From: UBA1672 sp964587815
GTDB taxonomy: Bacteria > Pseudomonadota > Alphaproteobacteria > Micavibrionales > Micavibrionaceae
Direction of reading: 5' to 3'
Assembly: GCA_964587815.1 (NCBI GenBank)
Contig: CAZPMH010000026.1
Coordinates: forward strand, 1-27,374
DNA: 27,374 nucleotides
How positions within the stretch are numbered: the first letter of the stretch is position 1; every line of letters begins with the position of its first letter. The position numbers and the translations under genes were made by a program. The notes under the pieces are model-generated. The model worked only from the letters and a program-made list of their open reading frames with translations, did not search any database and had not been told where the DNA came from. This document shows positions 15,162-23,187 of the stretch, one piece after another.

Positions 15162-16391
15162 GCCGCGCGCCAAAGGCCCTTGGTCAAAAGCAGGCGCAAG
15201 CCCGAGTTTCATTGCCCCTAATTTAAGGGGTGAAAAACGATCCATCATTTTCAATCCTGTACGGCGCAAATCTTTTATCGGCAAAAGATCATTGCTGACA
15301 ATTTGATTAAGCCCATTCACACCCGCAAAGCGCGTGCCAATATCCAATGATCGACGTCGTGCATAGCGTTTTAAAATTGCTGCACTCCCTAAGTCTGATC
15401 CAACACGTGCGGCATGCACCAATTCCTCCGTCAAACTCGCAACATCACGTAAAGATAAATTGAGACCCTGTGCTGTAATAGGGGACATAACATGCGCTGC
15501 TTCAGCAATAAGCGCCGTGCGTGGTGCAATCAAATCCTTCGCCTTAATGGCGCACAATGGCCATGATTTGGGGGACGTCTCTAACGACACACCGCCCAAC
15601 ACATTATTGGTCGCTTTTTGTAAGGCGTTTTCAAACGCATCCTTCGGCAAACGCATCAAAGATTCCGCGTCTGCTGTTTTCTCCACCCAAACGACACTAC
15701 ACTGATTACCCTGCATCGGCACGAGCGCAAAAGGCCCGCCGGGTCTGTGAAATTCAGTGGATATATTATCGTGACTGCGCGAATGGTTCATAATGAATGT
15801 CAGGGCGCTCTGGTCATAGACACGTTTTTGCACCTGAATGCCAGCTCCATCGCGCACAACAGAAGATCGCCCGTCAGCACCAATAATCAACGGTGCACGC
15901 AACGTAGTGCCACCCTCCAAATGCGCGTAAACCTCATGCGCATCAACGTTAAAACGGCTCAAACTGTCCTGATGAACGGTAACGGCCTTGCTGGTTTGAA
16001 TACCTTCATACAGCGTCGCCCGTAAAAGGCTGTTCGGTATATTCAGCCCGAAATGATCCAAGCCAATGTCAAAGGCGTCAAATTCAGATATAACAGGCTT
16101 TTGACCCGGCACGCTGTCATCATAAAGGCGCATCATGTTTAATGGTGTACCATATTCGGTACAGAAATCCTCTAAACCTGCCGCCTTTAAAATATTTAAA
16201 GAGGCCTGCATTAACGCTACGGTACGTCCCGACGCTTGCGTATCGGAAAACGCTTCCGGCGGGTAGGGCTCAACCAAATGAACGTGCAAACCGATATCTC
16301 CCATCAGCTTCGTCAGGGTAAGCCCTGCAACGCCGCCACCAACAACAATCAGATCGCCCTGAACTTCTTTATTTTTTTCTGCTTTTGTCAT
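15150..16391 (-). CDS. UbiH/UbiF/COQ6-family FAD-dependent ring hydroxylase
   Basis: Proteins of this family add hydroxyl groups to the benzene ring of ubiquinone precursors, using FAD and NAD(P)H-derived electrons. The 413-residue protein opens with the dinucleotide motif LIVVGGGVAGLTLTKLMGD. The DG motif is PLIIGADGRSSVVRDGAG in the middle, and the second FAD motif reads AEAAHVMSPITAQGLNLSLR. The usual G-D before AAH is replaced by A-E here; a G-E variant is common in alphaproteobacterial members. Position of hydroxylation (UbiH, UbiF or UbiL type) cannot be told from sequence alone. The ATG at 16391 has GAAAGG 7 nt upstream and is preferred to a TTG two codons earlier. It diverges from grxC. 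Confidence 0.88.
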   Translation of the reverse strand: MTKAEKNKEVQGDLIVVGGGVAGLTLTKLMGDIGLHVHLVEPYPPEAFSDTQASGRTVALMQASLNILKAAGLEDFCTEYGTPLNMMRLYDDSVPGQKPVISEFDAFDIGLDHFGLNIPNSLLRATLYEGIQTSKAVTVHQDSLSRFNVDAHEVYAHLEGGTTLRAPLIIGADGRSSVVRDGAGIQVQKRVYDQSALTFIMNHSRSHDNISTEFHRPGGPFALVPMQGNQCSVVWVEKTADAESLMRLPKDAFENALQKATNNVLGGVSLETSPKSWPLCAIKAKDLIAPRTALIAEAAHVMSPITAQGLNLSLRDVASLTEELVHAARVGSDLGSAAILKRYARRRSLDIGTRFAGVNGLNQIVSNDLLPIKDLRRTGLKMMDRFSPLKLGAMKLGLAPAFDQGPLARGEAL

Positions 16392-16457
16392 GTTCAAACC
16401 TTTCGCAAATGATTATAGTTTTCCTTGATAAAACTTTAAAGTTAAAAGGACTTAACA

Positions 16458-16715
16458 ATGACAACGGTTGAAATCTACACATGGACAACCTGCCCGTACT
16501 GCATCCGCGCAAAAGCGCTTTTGGACTCAAAGGGCGTAAAATACACAGAGTACAACATTAGTGGCGATGACAATGCACGCGAGAAAATGGCCGAGCGCAC
16601 GGGCGGCCCGCGCACTGTGCCGCAAATCTTTATCAATGATGTGCATTATGGCGGGTGTGATGACATCCACGCGCTTGATGCGGAAGGCAAGCTCGACGAT
16701 ATCTTGAAGGGCTAA
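16458..16715 (+). CDS. grxC: glutaredoxin 3
   Basis: A glutathione-dependent dithiol oxidoreductase that reduces disulfides and mixed disulfides in the cytoplasm. The 85-residue protein has the active site CPYC at 12-15 and the cis-proline segment RTVPQIFINDVHYGGCDDIH that binds glutathione, with the TVP loop and the GG-D turn intact. Length and motif order fit GrxC. AAAAGGACTT lies just before the ATG. It is the first gene of a tight plus-strand operon; the nitrilase-like gene starts 2 nt after its stop. Confidence 0.95.
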   Translation: MTTVEIYTWTTCPYCIRAKALLDSKGVKYTEYNISGDDNAREKMAERTGGPRTVPQIFINDVHYGGCDDIHALDAEGKLDDILKG

Positions 16716-16717
16716 AT

Positions 16718-17551
16718 ATGACGGAAACACTGAAAACGGCGTGCATACAGCTCAATTGCGGGCCAAACATCGAAGAAAACCTGGTAAAAACGGAAAAACT
16801 CATCCGTGAAGCGGCGGCGCAGGGCGCGTCATTTATTGCAACCCCTGAAAATACCTGCCACATCCGTTTCCCGCCCGAACAAAAACGGGAATCGGCATAT
16901 GCAGAAAAAGACCATCCTTGCATTCCAAAATTTTCTAGTTTGGCCAAAGAGTTAGGCGTTGTTCTTCTGATCGGATCTGTATCAATAAAGGGCGAGGGCG
17001 ATAAGATTTTCAATCGCTCTTACGTCTTTGATGCGCAAGGCAATGTTAAGGCGACATATAATAAAATCCACCTGTTCGATATCACACTGCCAAGCGAAAC
17101 AATCCACGCGGAAAGCAGCCTCGTTACACCGGGCGAACAAGCCGTAACGGTGAAGCTGGATGACGCGTTCACGCTTGGTTTAAGCATTTGCTACGATATC
17201 CGTTTCGCCTACCTTTACCGCGACCTCGCACAATCAGGGGCAAACATCCTGTGCGCGCCTGCGGCTTTCACTGTGCCGACAGGAAAAGCGCACTGGGAAA
17301 CCTTGCTGCGTGCCCGCGCCATAGAGACAGGCAGCTACGTCGTCGCCCCTGCACAGGTGGGTGAACATGAAGGCGGACGCAAAACATATGGCCTTTCCAT
17401 GATCATCAATCCCTGGGGCAAAGTAATCGCGTGCTTGGAAGAGGGCGAAGGCGTCATCACCGCCGACATCCAAAACTCAGATATCGACAAAATCCGCGGC
17501 ATGATCCCCGCGTTAACCCATGATCGCAAATATGAAAGCGTGCAAAAATGA
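16718..17551 (+). CDS. carbon-nitrogen hydrolase, Nit1/omega-amidase-like
   Basis: A nitrilase-superfamily amidase of 277 residues. The catalytic triad is visible: E44 in ATPENT, K116 in YNKIHLFD, and C158 in GLSICYDIRF. ETIHAESSLVTPGE and GKAHWETLLRARAIETGSYV are typical of the Nit1/Nit2 branch, whose members remove ammonia from deaminated glutathione or alpha-ketoglutaramate. Next to a glutaredoxin gene, a deaminated-glutathione repair amidase is the most likely role, but omega-amidase remains possible. The stop overlaps the metC start by 4 nt (ATGA). Confident in the fold and catalytic residues. Confidence 0.9.
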   Translation: MTETLKTACIQLNCGPNIEENLVKTEKLIREAAAQGASFIATPENTCHIRFPPEQKRESAYAEKDHPCIPKFSSLAKELGVVLLIGSVSIKGEGDKIFNRSYVFDAQGNVKATYNKIHLFDITLPSETIHAESSLVTPGEQAVTVKLDDAFTLGLSICYDIRFAYLYRDLAQSGANILCAPAAFTVPTGKAHWETLLRARAIETGSYVVAPAQVGEHEGGRKTYGLSMIINPWGKVIACLEEGEGVITADIQNSDIDKIRGMIPALTHDRKYESVQK

Positions 17552-18726
17552 GTGAGAAAAGCGACAAATTGAGCCGAGACACTAAACTCGTCCATTCAGG
17601 TCACAAACCGTCCGATTATCACGGCGTGGTCGGAACGCCCGTCGTGCGCACGTCAACAATCGCGTACGACGATTTGGCGGCCTATGAAAATCCTGACACG
17701 AAATATCGCTATGGTCGCTTTGTCACACCGCTTTCGGAGAATTTCACGGATGCACTTACCACGTTGGAAAATGGTTATAACGCCGTTGTCGCACCTTCTG
17801 GTTTGGGCGCGATCACATCTGCTTTGCTCGGCTTTTTAAACAGTGGCGATCACCTTCTCATCGTCGACACGATCTACGGCCCGACACGCGATTTCTGCGA
17901 TGATGTCCTCATCCGCATGGGCGTAGAAGTCGAATATTACCCCGCCAATATCGGCGCAGACATTGCGAACAAAGTAAAACCGAACACCGCCGTGATCTAT
18001 ATGGAAAGCCCGGGGTCAGCCACATTCGACATTCAGGACGTGCCCGCCATTGTAAAAGTCGCAAAAGAAAACGATATCATAACGATGCTGGATAATTCAT
18101 GGGCGAGCGGCGTGTTGTTCCGCCCGATTGAACATGGCGTGAACCTGTCCATTCTGTCCTGCACAAAATATATTAACGGCCATTCAGACGGGATGCTTGG
18201 GGCGGTCGTAGCGGATACGGAAAAGACCTTCAATATTCTCAATCGATCCGTTCGTAACCTAGGTGTTTGTGCAGGATCAGAGGAAACAAACCTTGGTATA
18301 CGAGGTCTGAAAACCATATCCATCCGCATGAAGGAGGCGGGAGAGCGCGCTTTAAAAGTTGCAAAATGGCTGGAACAGCATGAGCATATTCAGCGCGTCT
18401 ATCACCCCGCATTGCCAAGCCATCCTGCACATGATATTTGGAAACGCGATTTTGATGGATGCAACGGCCTCTTATCCATATTGCTAAAGCCCGCATCAAA
18501 ACAGGCAAACAAGGCATTTGTTGACGGTTTAAATATTTTTGTGATCGGATCAAGCTGGGGCGGCTATGAAAGCCTTCTACAGCCGCAATATTTAAAGAAA
18601 TACCGCACCGCCGAAGTGTGGGAAGAAGAGGGTTTCGTCGCAAGGCTACAAATCGGTTTTGAAGACACACAAGATTTGATAGACGATCTTGATCAGGCAT
18701 TAGAAAAATTTGGAGCATTACTATGA
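17548..18726 (+). CDS. metC: cystathionine beta-lyase (PLP-dependent)
   Basis: A gamma-family PLP enzyme of the Cys/Met metabolism group, most like cystathionine beta-lyase, which splits cystathionine to homocysteine, pyruvate and ammonia. The 392-residue protein has the PLP-binding lysine K207 in SILSCTKYINGHSDGMLGAV, the PLP-facing VAPSGLGAITSALLGFL (81-97), YMESPGSATFDI (151-162) and LDNSWASGVLF (181-191), plus the family's SSWGGYESL near the C-terminus. Other Cys/Met lyases (gamma-lyase, gamma-synthase) are the alternatives; the LDNSWASG and SSWGGYESL versions favour beta-lyase. It overlaps the upstream gene and the downstream gene by 4 nt each. Confidence 0.9.
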   Translation: MSEKSDKLSRDTKLVHSGHKPSDYHGVVGTPVVRTSTIAYDDLAAYENPDTKYRYGRFVTPLSENFTDALTTLENGYNAVVAPSGLGAITSALLGFLNSGDHLLIVDTIYGPTRDFCDDVLIRMGVEVEYYPANIGADIANKVKPNTAVIYMESPGSATFDIQDVPAIVKVAKENDIITMLDNSWASGVLFRPIEHGVNLSILSCTKYINGHSDGMLGAVVADTEKTFNILNRSVRNLGVCAGSEETNLGIRGLKTISIRMKEAGERALKVAKWLEQHEHIQRVYHPALPSHPAHDIWKRDFDGCNGLLSILLKPASKQANKAFVDGLNIFVIGSSWGGYESLLQPQYLKKYRTAEVWEEEGFVARLQIGFEDTQDLIDDLDQALEKFGALL

Positions 18727-20204
18727 GTATCTTAAAAGATGACGCCATCTATATCGGCACCAGCAATAACGGCGAGGGCGAGCATCAATATTTCCCGTTA
18801 AAATGGGGGAACAGACATGGCTTGATCGCAGGCGCAACCGGAACAGGAAAAACTGTTACATTACAGGTTCTTGCGGAAGGTTTCTCAAGCGCAGGCGTGC
18901 CCGTTTTTATGGCGGATGTAAAAGGTGACTTGTCAGGCCTCGCGCGTGAATCCGAAATGGAAGACTTTCTGGTCAAGCGCGCAAAACTAATCGGCTTGCT
19001 TGATGAATATGAACGAAAAGAATTCCCCGCCGTATTCTGGGATGTCTTCGGCGACCAAGGCCACCCCGTCAGAACAACAATATCCGAAATCGGCCCGCTG
19101 CTTCTCTCGCGTATGCTGGAATTAAACGACACGCAGGAAGGGGTATTGAATATCGCCTTTCGTGTTGCTGATGAGCAAGGGCTTTTATTGTTAGATTTGA
19201 AAGACTTGCGCGCCCTTCTTAATACAGTAAATGAGCAAAGAAAAGAAATTTCAGCAGCATACGGAAATGTCTCCCCGCAATCCGTTGGTGCAATCCAACG
19301 CGCGCTTTTACGTCTGGAAGATCAAGGCGCGGATAAATTCTTCGGTGAACCTGCGCTGGACTTAAAAGATTTTATGCGCACCGATAAAGATGGTAGGGGA
19401 ATGGTAAACATCCTCGCGGCTGATAAGCTCATGAATTCACCACGTCTCTACGGCACGTTCCTGCTCTGGATGCTCTCCGAGTTATTCGAAGAACTGCCAG
19501 AAGCCGGTGATTCAGACCGTCCGAAGCTCGTCTTTTTCTTCGACGAGGCGCATCTCTTATTTAATGATGCGCCCAAGGCCTTGCTCGAAAAAGTGGAGCA
19601 AGTTGTGCGTCTTATCCGCTCCAAAGGCGTCGGGGTGTTCTTCATCACGCAAAGCCCTGACGATGTGCCTGATTCTGTTCTGGGGCAACTCGGTAACCGC
19701 GTTCAGCATGCCTTACGCGCCTTCACCCCACGCCAGCAAAAGGCGATTAAAATGGCGGCGCAAACCTATCGTGCAAACCCTAAATTCGAAGTGCAGGATG
19801 TGATTAAAGAATTAGGCGTTGGTGAAGCACTGGTCTCAACCTTAGAGAAAAAGGGTCAACCTTCCATCGTTCAGCGCACGATGATCCGCCCGCCATCGTC
19901 AAAATTAGGGCCAATCACTAAGGCCGCGCGCAAAAGCATTATGATGGATAGTAATCTATCCGACAAATACGATGAAACCATCGACAATGAATCCGCGTAT
20001 GAAATTCTGCAGGAACGCGCGAAAAAGGCCGCCACAGCCGCGGAAAAGGCTGAAAAAGAAGCGCCGAAGAAGAAAAAATTATCCAATCGCCAAAGCGTCG
20101 GCGAGGCCGCGGTCAAATCACTCGTTCGTTCAGTGAGCTCTTCTGTCGGTCGAACAATCGCAAAGGAATTGGTGCGCGGTATATTAGGGGCATTCAAACG
20201 CTAA
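18723..20204 (+). CDS. HerA-like ATPase, DUF853/YjgR family
   Basis: A cytoplasmic P-loop ATPase of the HerA/FtsK superfamily, 493 residues, with YjgR (DUF853) as closest named group. The Walker A motif GATGTGKT is at residues 37-44, just after the typical opening IYIGTSNNG. ADVKGDLSGLA follows. Walker B is KLVFFFDEAHLLF in the second half, then FFITQSPDDVPDSVLGQLGN with a sensor-like Gln. The C-terminal stretch, rich in Lys and Ala (EKAEKEAPKKKKLSNRQ), matches the family tail. Biochemical function is unknown. It starts inside metC (ATGA overlap), the last gene of the grxC operon, and ends 2 nt before the convergent XRE gene. Confidence 0.9.
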   Translation: MSILKDDAIYIGTSNNGEGEHQYFPLKWGNRHGLIAGATGTGKTVTLQVLAEGFSSAGVPVFMADVKGDLSGLARESEMEDFLVKRAKLIGLLDEYERKEFPAVFWDVFGDQGHPVRTTISEIGPLLLSRMLELNDTQEGVLNIAFRVADEQGLLLLDLKDLRALLNTVNEQRKEISAAYGNVSPQSVGAIQRALLRLEDQGADKFFGEPALDLKDFMRTDKDGRGMVNILAADKLMNSPRLYGTFLLWMLSELFEELPEAGDSDRPKLVFFFDEAHLLFNDAPKALLEKVEQVVRLIRSKGVGVFFITQSPDDVPDSVLGQLGNRVQHALRAFTPRQQKAIKMAAQTYRANPKFEVQDVIKELGVGEALVSTLEKKGQPSIVQRTMIRPPSSKLGPITKAARKSIMMDSNLSDKYDETIDNESAYEILQERAKKAATAAEKAEKEAPKKKKLSNRQSVGEAAVKSLVRSVSSSVGRTIAKELVRGILGAFKR

Positions 20205-20206
20205 AT

Positions 20207-20524
20207 TTAGGCTGTAAGCGTGCCGACAGTCACATTCAACGCTTCAGCAATCGCTTTCATCGCACGTAGTGATCCGTCCTTCTTGCCCGTTTCGATTTCG
20301 GTCAGATAGGGGCGGGATAAGCCCGCTTTTTTTGCCAATTCGGCCTGTGTCATGTTGCGGTAATTCCGAACAATCTTGATCGGGTGATGCTCCCGCGCTG
20401 TAATTTTGTTTAAAACATCATCGGGTAAGGCCGTATTTTCATTTTGGTTACTCATCTCACGATAATCATGCAACGGCACCAAAACATATGGTTTCCCCTG
20501 AATATGCAGTAAATCATATTTCAT
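20207..20524 (-). CDS. XRE-family helix-turn-helix regulator (antitoxin-like)
   Basis: A 105-residue transcriptional regulator. The N-terminal 20 residues, LLHIQGKPYVLVPLHDYREM, are the beta-hairpin stretch found in HTH proteins related to antitoxins. The C-terminal half is an XRE/Cro domain: RNMTQAELAKKAGLSRPYLT then EIETGKKDGSLRAMKAIAEALNV in family order. The ATG at 20524 has GGAG 6 nt upstream; the longer start is not needed. No toxin gene is beside it, so it may act alone. An inverted repeat in its own upstream region suggests autoregulation. Confidence 0.85.
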   Translation of the reverse strand: MKYDLLHIQGKPYVLVPLHDYREMSNQNENTALPDDVLNKITAREHHPIKIVRNYRNMTQAELAKKAGLSRPYLTEIETGKKDGSLRAMKAIAEALNVTVGTLTA

Positions 20525-20541
20525 TCCACACTCCACACGTC

Positions 20542-20560
20542 ATATTGAAATACGCAATAT
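20542..20560. promoter_or_regulatory. inverted repeat, candidate operator of the XRE regulator
   Basis: ATATTG (20542-20547) and CAATAT (20555-20560) are perfect inverted copies separated by 7 nt, 18 nt upstream of the XRE start codon. Size and place fit an operator for a homodimeric HTH protein. Binding is inferred only. Confidence 0.4.
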
Positions 20561-20610
20561 TTAATTTTAGCAAAAACTATAAACGTATGTATAGGGAAAA
20601 GACGATAACG

Positions 20611-21669
20611 CTAAAAACGCGTCGTCAGCGTGAGTGAGCCAAACACGCTGTCTTCGCTCTGTCCGCGGAATTCGCGCGTGCGAAGATTTAATGTATAAGA
20701 CAGGCTGAAATCATCATAAATCAATGATGCGCCACCACTGAAATCGGCAACGAAATGGTTTTTATCGACACTCTCGCTGTCTCTGAACGTATTGCCGTCC
20801 AGAAAAACATTCCGCGCAACCGCGCGCCCGTCAACGCCTGCAAACAACAGCCAGTTTAATTCGTTATCACGGGTAACAAACACACCTGTACCGGGAACAG
20901 CAGGGCGCACACGTGTTGGTGTATCAATAAATTGTTCTGATGATAAAACAACCGTCGCCCCCGTGCTGGCATGGGTGCGAACATTCCCCAAGGAAACGCC
21001 AACATTTGGCTCAATACGAAAATGCGCAAGGCCAAGATCATAATGCACGGCTAGCGGATAACGACGCTCCCACGATAAAATCAGCCCCGGCTCAGTTTTT
21101 AATTGGTTATCCCACCCGCGCGGCTCAGGTGAACTGGAGATATTCTCATGCACAAATCGCTGCGTTGGCTCCGCCAGCGACCCCGGTCCGATAATCCCAA
21201 GTGTAAATTCCATCGTATCAATATGGCTTGGCTCTTTAATAACTGCGTTATCATCGCGGTACGTAGTGTTGGCAAGCCCTACAGAGCCATACAAAAAGCC
21301 TGCCCACGGCCTGTCATCAGGCTGCGCGGCGCTAATCGTGATATCTTCGGGCGTGTAAATATTCTGTCCGACAGAGAAAAACGTCGTAACACTATCATCC
21401 AACTCAAATGTCGGAACCGCGTCGGCAATTTTATCAATGACAGGCGGCACTTTTGTTGAGCGATCAAACCATGTCGCACGCACACCGCTTGTGTAAAATC
21501 GATCCGTACCACCGCCAAAATTATCATTTTCCGCCGAAAGGCTGAGGTAACGGTCATTCGTCCCATCAATTTTGTCAGAGTGCTCCGTATTTTCTTGCGC
21601 AAAAACGTACGGCGCTGAAAGCGCGACCGCGAAGAAACAAAAAAGAGATGTAAAAGCCGAAAATTTCAT
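20611..21669 (-). CDS. LpxR-like outer-membrane lipid A deacylase (DUF2219)
   Basis: A 352-residue outer-membrane beta-barrel like LpxR, which removes the 3'-acyloxyacyl chain of lipid A in Salmonella. A Sec signal peptide runs to about residue 25 (APYVFAQ). The early strand LSLSAENDNFGGGTDRFYT carries the N-D pair and nearby T used as catalytic residues in LpxR. The segment QRFVHENISSSPEPRGWDNQ holds the family's H and GWDxQ. Alternating beta-strand pattern and a final phenylalanine (TLTTRF) fit barrel assembly. Whether it deacylates lipid A in this host is unknown. It diverges from the esterase gene with 46 nt between starts. Confidence 0.88.
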   Translation of the reverse strand: MKFSAFTSLFCFFAVALSAPYVFAQENTEHSDKIDGTNDRYLSLSAENDNFGGGTDRFYTSGVRATWFDRSTKVPPVIDKIADAVPTFELDDSVTTFFSVGQNIYTPEDITISAAQPDDRPWAGFLYGSVGLANTTYRDDNAVIKEPSHIDTMEFTLGIIGPGSLAEPTQRFVHENISSSPEPRGWDNQLKTEPGLILSWERRYPLAVHYDLGLAHFRIEPNVGVSLGNVRTHASTGATVVLSSEQFIDTPTRVRPAVPGTGVFVTRDNELNWLLFAGVDGRAVARNVFLDGNTFRDSESVDKNHFVADFSGGASLIYDDFSLSYTLNLRTREFRGQSEDSVFGSLTLTTRF

Positions 21670-21715
21670 ATTTCTTTTCTATATTAGGCCGCGCGTCTGT
21701 GCTAGGACTAATTTT

Positions 21716-22384
21716 ATGAATATTGAAAACGCATATGCTTGGGGGCCTGAAAACAAGGCCGACGTAAAACAGATCGTAATCATGCTACACGGAGTAGGCT
21801 CCAACGGGCAAGATTTGATGTCGATTGCGCCATACTGGGCACAGACATTTCCGAACACGATGTTTATCTCACCTGATGCACCGTTTGAATGCGATATGGC
21901 TCCACCAGGCTATCCAAACTCTTTTCAGTGGTTCTCCCTGCAGGATCGTGACCCTGATGCCATGATGGATGGTGTACAAAACGTTTTTTCAATCGTTGAG
22001 AAGTTCATTGATGAAAAAATGGAAGAATTTGACGTCACACCCGAAAACCTCGTTCTGATGGGCTTTTCTCAAGGCACAATGACCAGCCTCTATGTCGCTC
22101 CGCGCCTTAAATATACAATAGGCGGTGTTCTGGGGTACTCAGGCGCGTTGATTTGGGATGGTTTAACAGTGGAATCAGGCTTGCAAAAAATGCCGATACA
22201 TCTTATCCACGGCGATGCCGACGAGGTTGTGCCTGTAGAGGAATGGATCGCAGCAAAAGAAACACTGGAACAAAGCGGTTACACCGTAACTGGCCATTCA
22301 ACGCCGGGGTTAGGGCATACACTTGATCATGATGGCGTTGACAGTGGCGCAGAATTCCTGAAAAAAACATTTAAAATCAAATAA
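21716..22384 (+). CDS. alpha/beta-hydrolase, carboxylesterase/phospholipase family
   Basis: A 222-residue serine hydrolase of the carboxylesterase/acyl-protein-thioesterase type. The oxyanion-hole segment is MLHGVGSNGQDL (23-34), the nucleophile elbow GFSQG holds S118, the acid is D169 in HGDADEVVP, and the base is H201 in PGLGH. It has no signal peptide and should be cytoplasmic. I use the ATG at 21716, which has an AGGA site about 9 nt upstream; the longer open frame would run into the LpxR-like gene on the other strand and has no family character. The substrate is not predictable. Confidence 0.92.
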   Translation: MNIENAYAWGPENKADVKQIVIMLHGVGSNGQDLMSIAPYWAQTFPNTMFISPDAPFECDMAPPGYPNSFQWFSLQDRDPDAMMDGVQNVFSIVEKFIDEKMEEFDVTPENLVLMGFSQGTMTSLYVAPRLKYTIGGVLGYSGALIWDGLTVESGLQKMPIHLIHGDADEVVPVEEWIAAKETLEQSGYTVTGHSTPGLGHTLDHDGVDSGAEFLKKTFKIK

Positions 22385-22444
22385 ATAAAAGATTTTTCCT
22401 TCTAAACACGCTCGAGCCGTCTTGTGTGCGGTGCAATAAAATGT

Positions 22445-22463
22445 GGAAGACATGGCATCTTCC
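22445..22463 (+). other. small hairpin upstream of the HNH gene promoter
   Basis: GGAAGA (22445-22450) and TCTTCC (22458-22463) form a 6-bp stem with a 7-nt loop, 9 nt before the -35 region of the HNH gene. It could be a protein-binding site or a weak terminator for the esterase gene. Confidence 0.25.
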
Positions 22464-22471
22464 TGCATTAT

Positions 22472-22502
22472 TTGGCGAAAACCACATCTGTTATGGTATA
22501 AT
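22472..22502 (+). promoter_or_regulatory. extended -10 promoter of the HNH gene
   Basis: TATAAT (22497-22502) is a perfect -10 and is preceded by TGG, giving an extended -10 (TGGTATAAT). A TTGGCG (22472-22477) lies 19 nt upstream, slightly far for a -35. Transcription would start near 22509, leaving a leader of about 97 nt. Confidence 0.6.
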
Positions 22503-22568
22503 AATATTACAAATCGCGGGATATCTGCGAACCTTTGGCAACCGTTTGCAATACCCCTTAGGAAATGA

Positions 22569-22584
22569 GCGTAAAACCTTACGC
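22569..22584 (+). promoter_or_regulatory. leader hairpin just before the HNH gene
   Basis: GCGTAA (22569-22574) and TTACGC (22579-22584) form a 6-bp stem with a 4-nt loop, about 10 nt upstream of the ribosome-binding site AAGAAGGA (22592-22599). Its role is unknown; it may be a translation control element. Confidence 0.3.
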
Positions 22585-22605
22585 AAAAGCTAAGAAGGAC
22601 GACAA

Positions 22606-23187
22606 ATGCAAGCCAATTTACCCAATAAAATGCCCTTAGAGCAATGTGGCGCCTTAATACTGAATGCCGATTTCAGGCCGCTCAGCTATTTCCCGCTTTC
22701 TATATGGCCTTGGCAGGATGCTGTTAAGGCCATTTTTAGAGGAAGCGTAACAGTCATCTCCGAATATGAACGCAAGGTACATTCCCCGCAAATCGAAATG
22801 AATTTGCCCTCGGTCTTGGCGCTGAAGGAATATGTGACAATATCGCGCTCACCTGCATTTACAAGATTCAACGTGTTCCTACGTGACAAGTGGACATGTC
22901 AATATTGCGGCGGAAAATTCAAAACCCATGAGCTGACATTCGACCACGTCGTCCCGCGCTCCAAAGGCGGGCGAACAAGCTGGGATAATATCGTCTCCGC
23001 ATGTCAGGTGTGTAACCGTAAAAAGGGCAACATGATGCCGCATGACATTAACATGCACCCTTTGATCAAGCCGCAGCAACCCTCGGTCTTCGAACTGCAA
23101 GACAGCGGCCGCAGTTTTCCCCCGAACTTCCTTCACGAAAGCTGGAGCGATTTCCTCTACTGGGATTCCGAACTGGAAGATGAATAG
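22606..23187 (+). CDS. HNH endonuclease-domain protein
   Basis: A 193-residue cytoplasmic protein with an HNH nuclease domain. The zinc-binding and catalytic core is at 98-142: CQYCGG supplies the first CxxC, then TFDHVVPRSKGGRTSWDNIV with D113-H114 and N127, and ACQVCNRKKGN the second CxxC. The first 90 residues (ILNADFRPLSYFPLSIWPWQ and RGSVTVISEYERKV) match a group of HNH proteins widespread in alphaproteobacteria and other phyla. Its natural target is unknown; being in a housekeeping region without phage genes, it is probably not a phage enzyme. AAGAAGGA precedes the ATG. Its end overlaps dsbB by 31 nt on the opposite strand. Confidence 0.92.
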   Translation: MQANLPNKMPLEQCGALILNADFRPLSYFPLSIWPWQDAVKAIFRGSVTVISEYERKVHSPQIEMNLPSVLALKEYVTISRSPAFTRFNVFLRDKWTCQYCGGKFKTHELTFDHVVPRSKGGRTSWDNIVSACQVCNRKKGNMMPHDINMHPLIKPQQPSVFELQDSGRSFPPNFLHESWSDFLYWDSELEDE

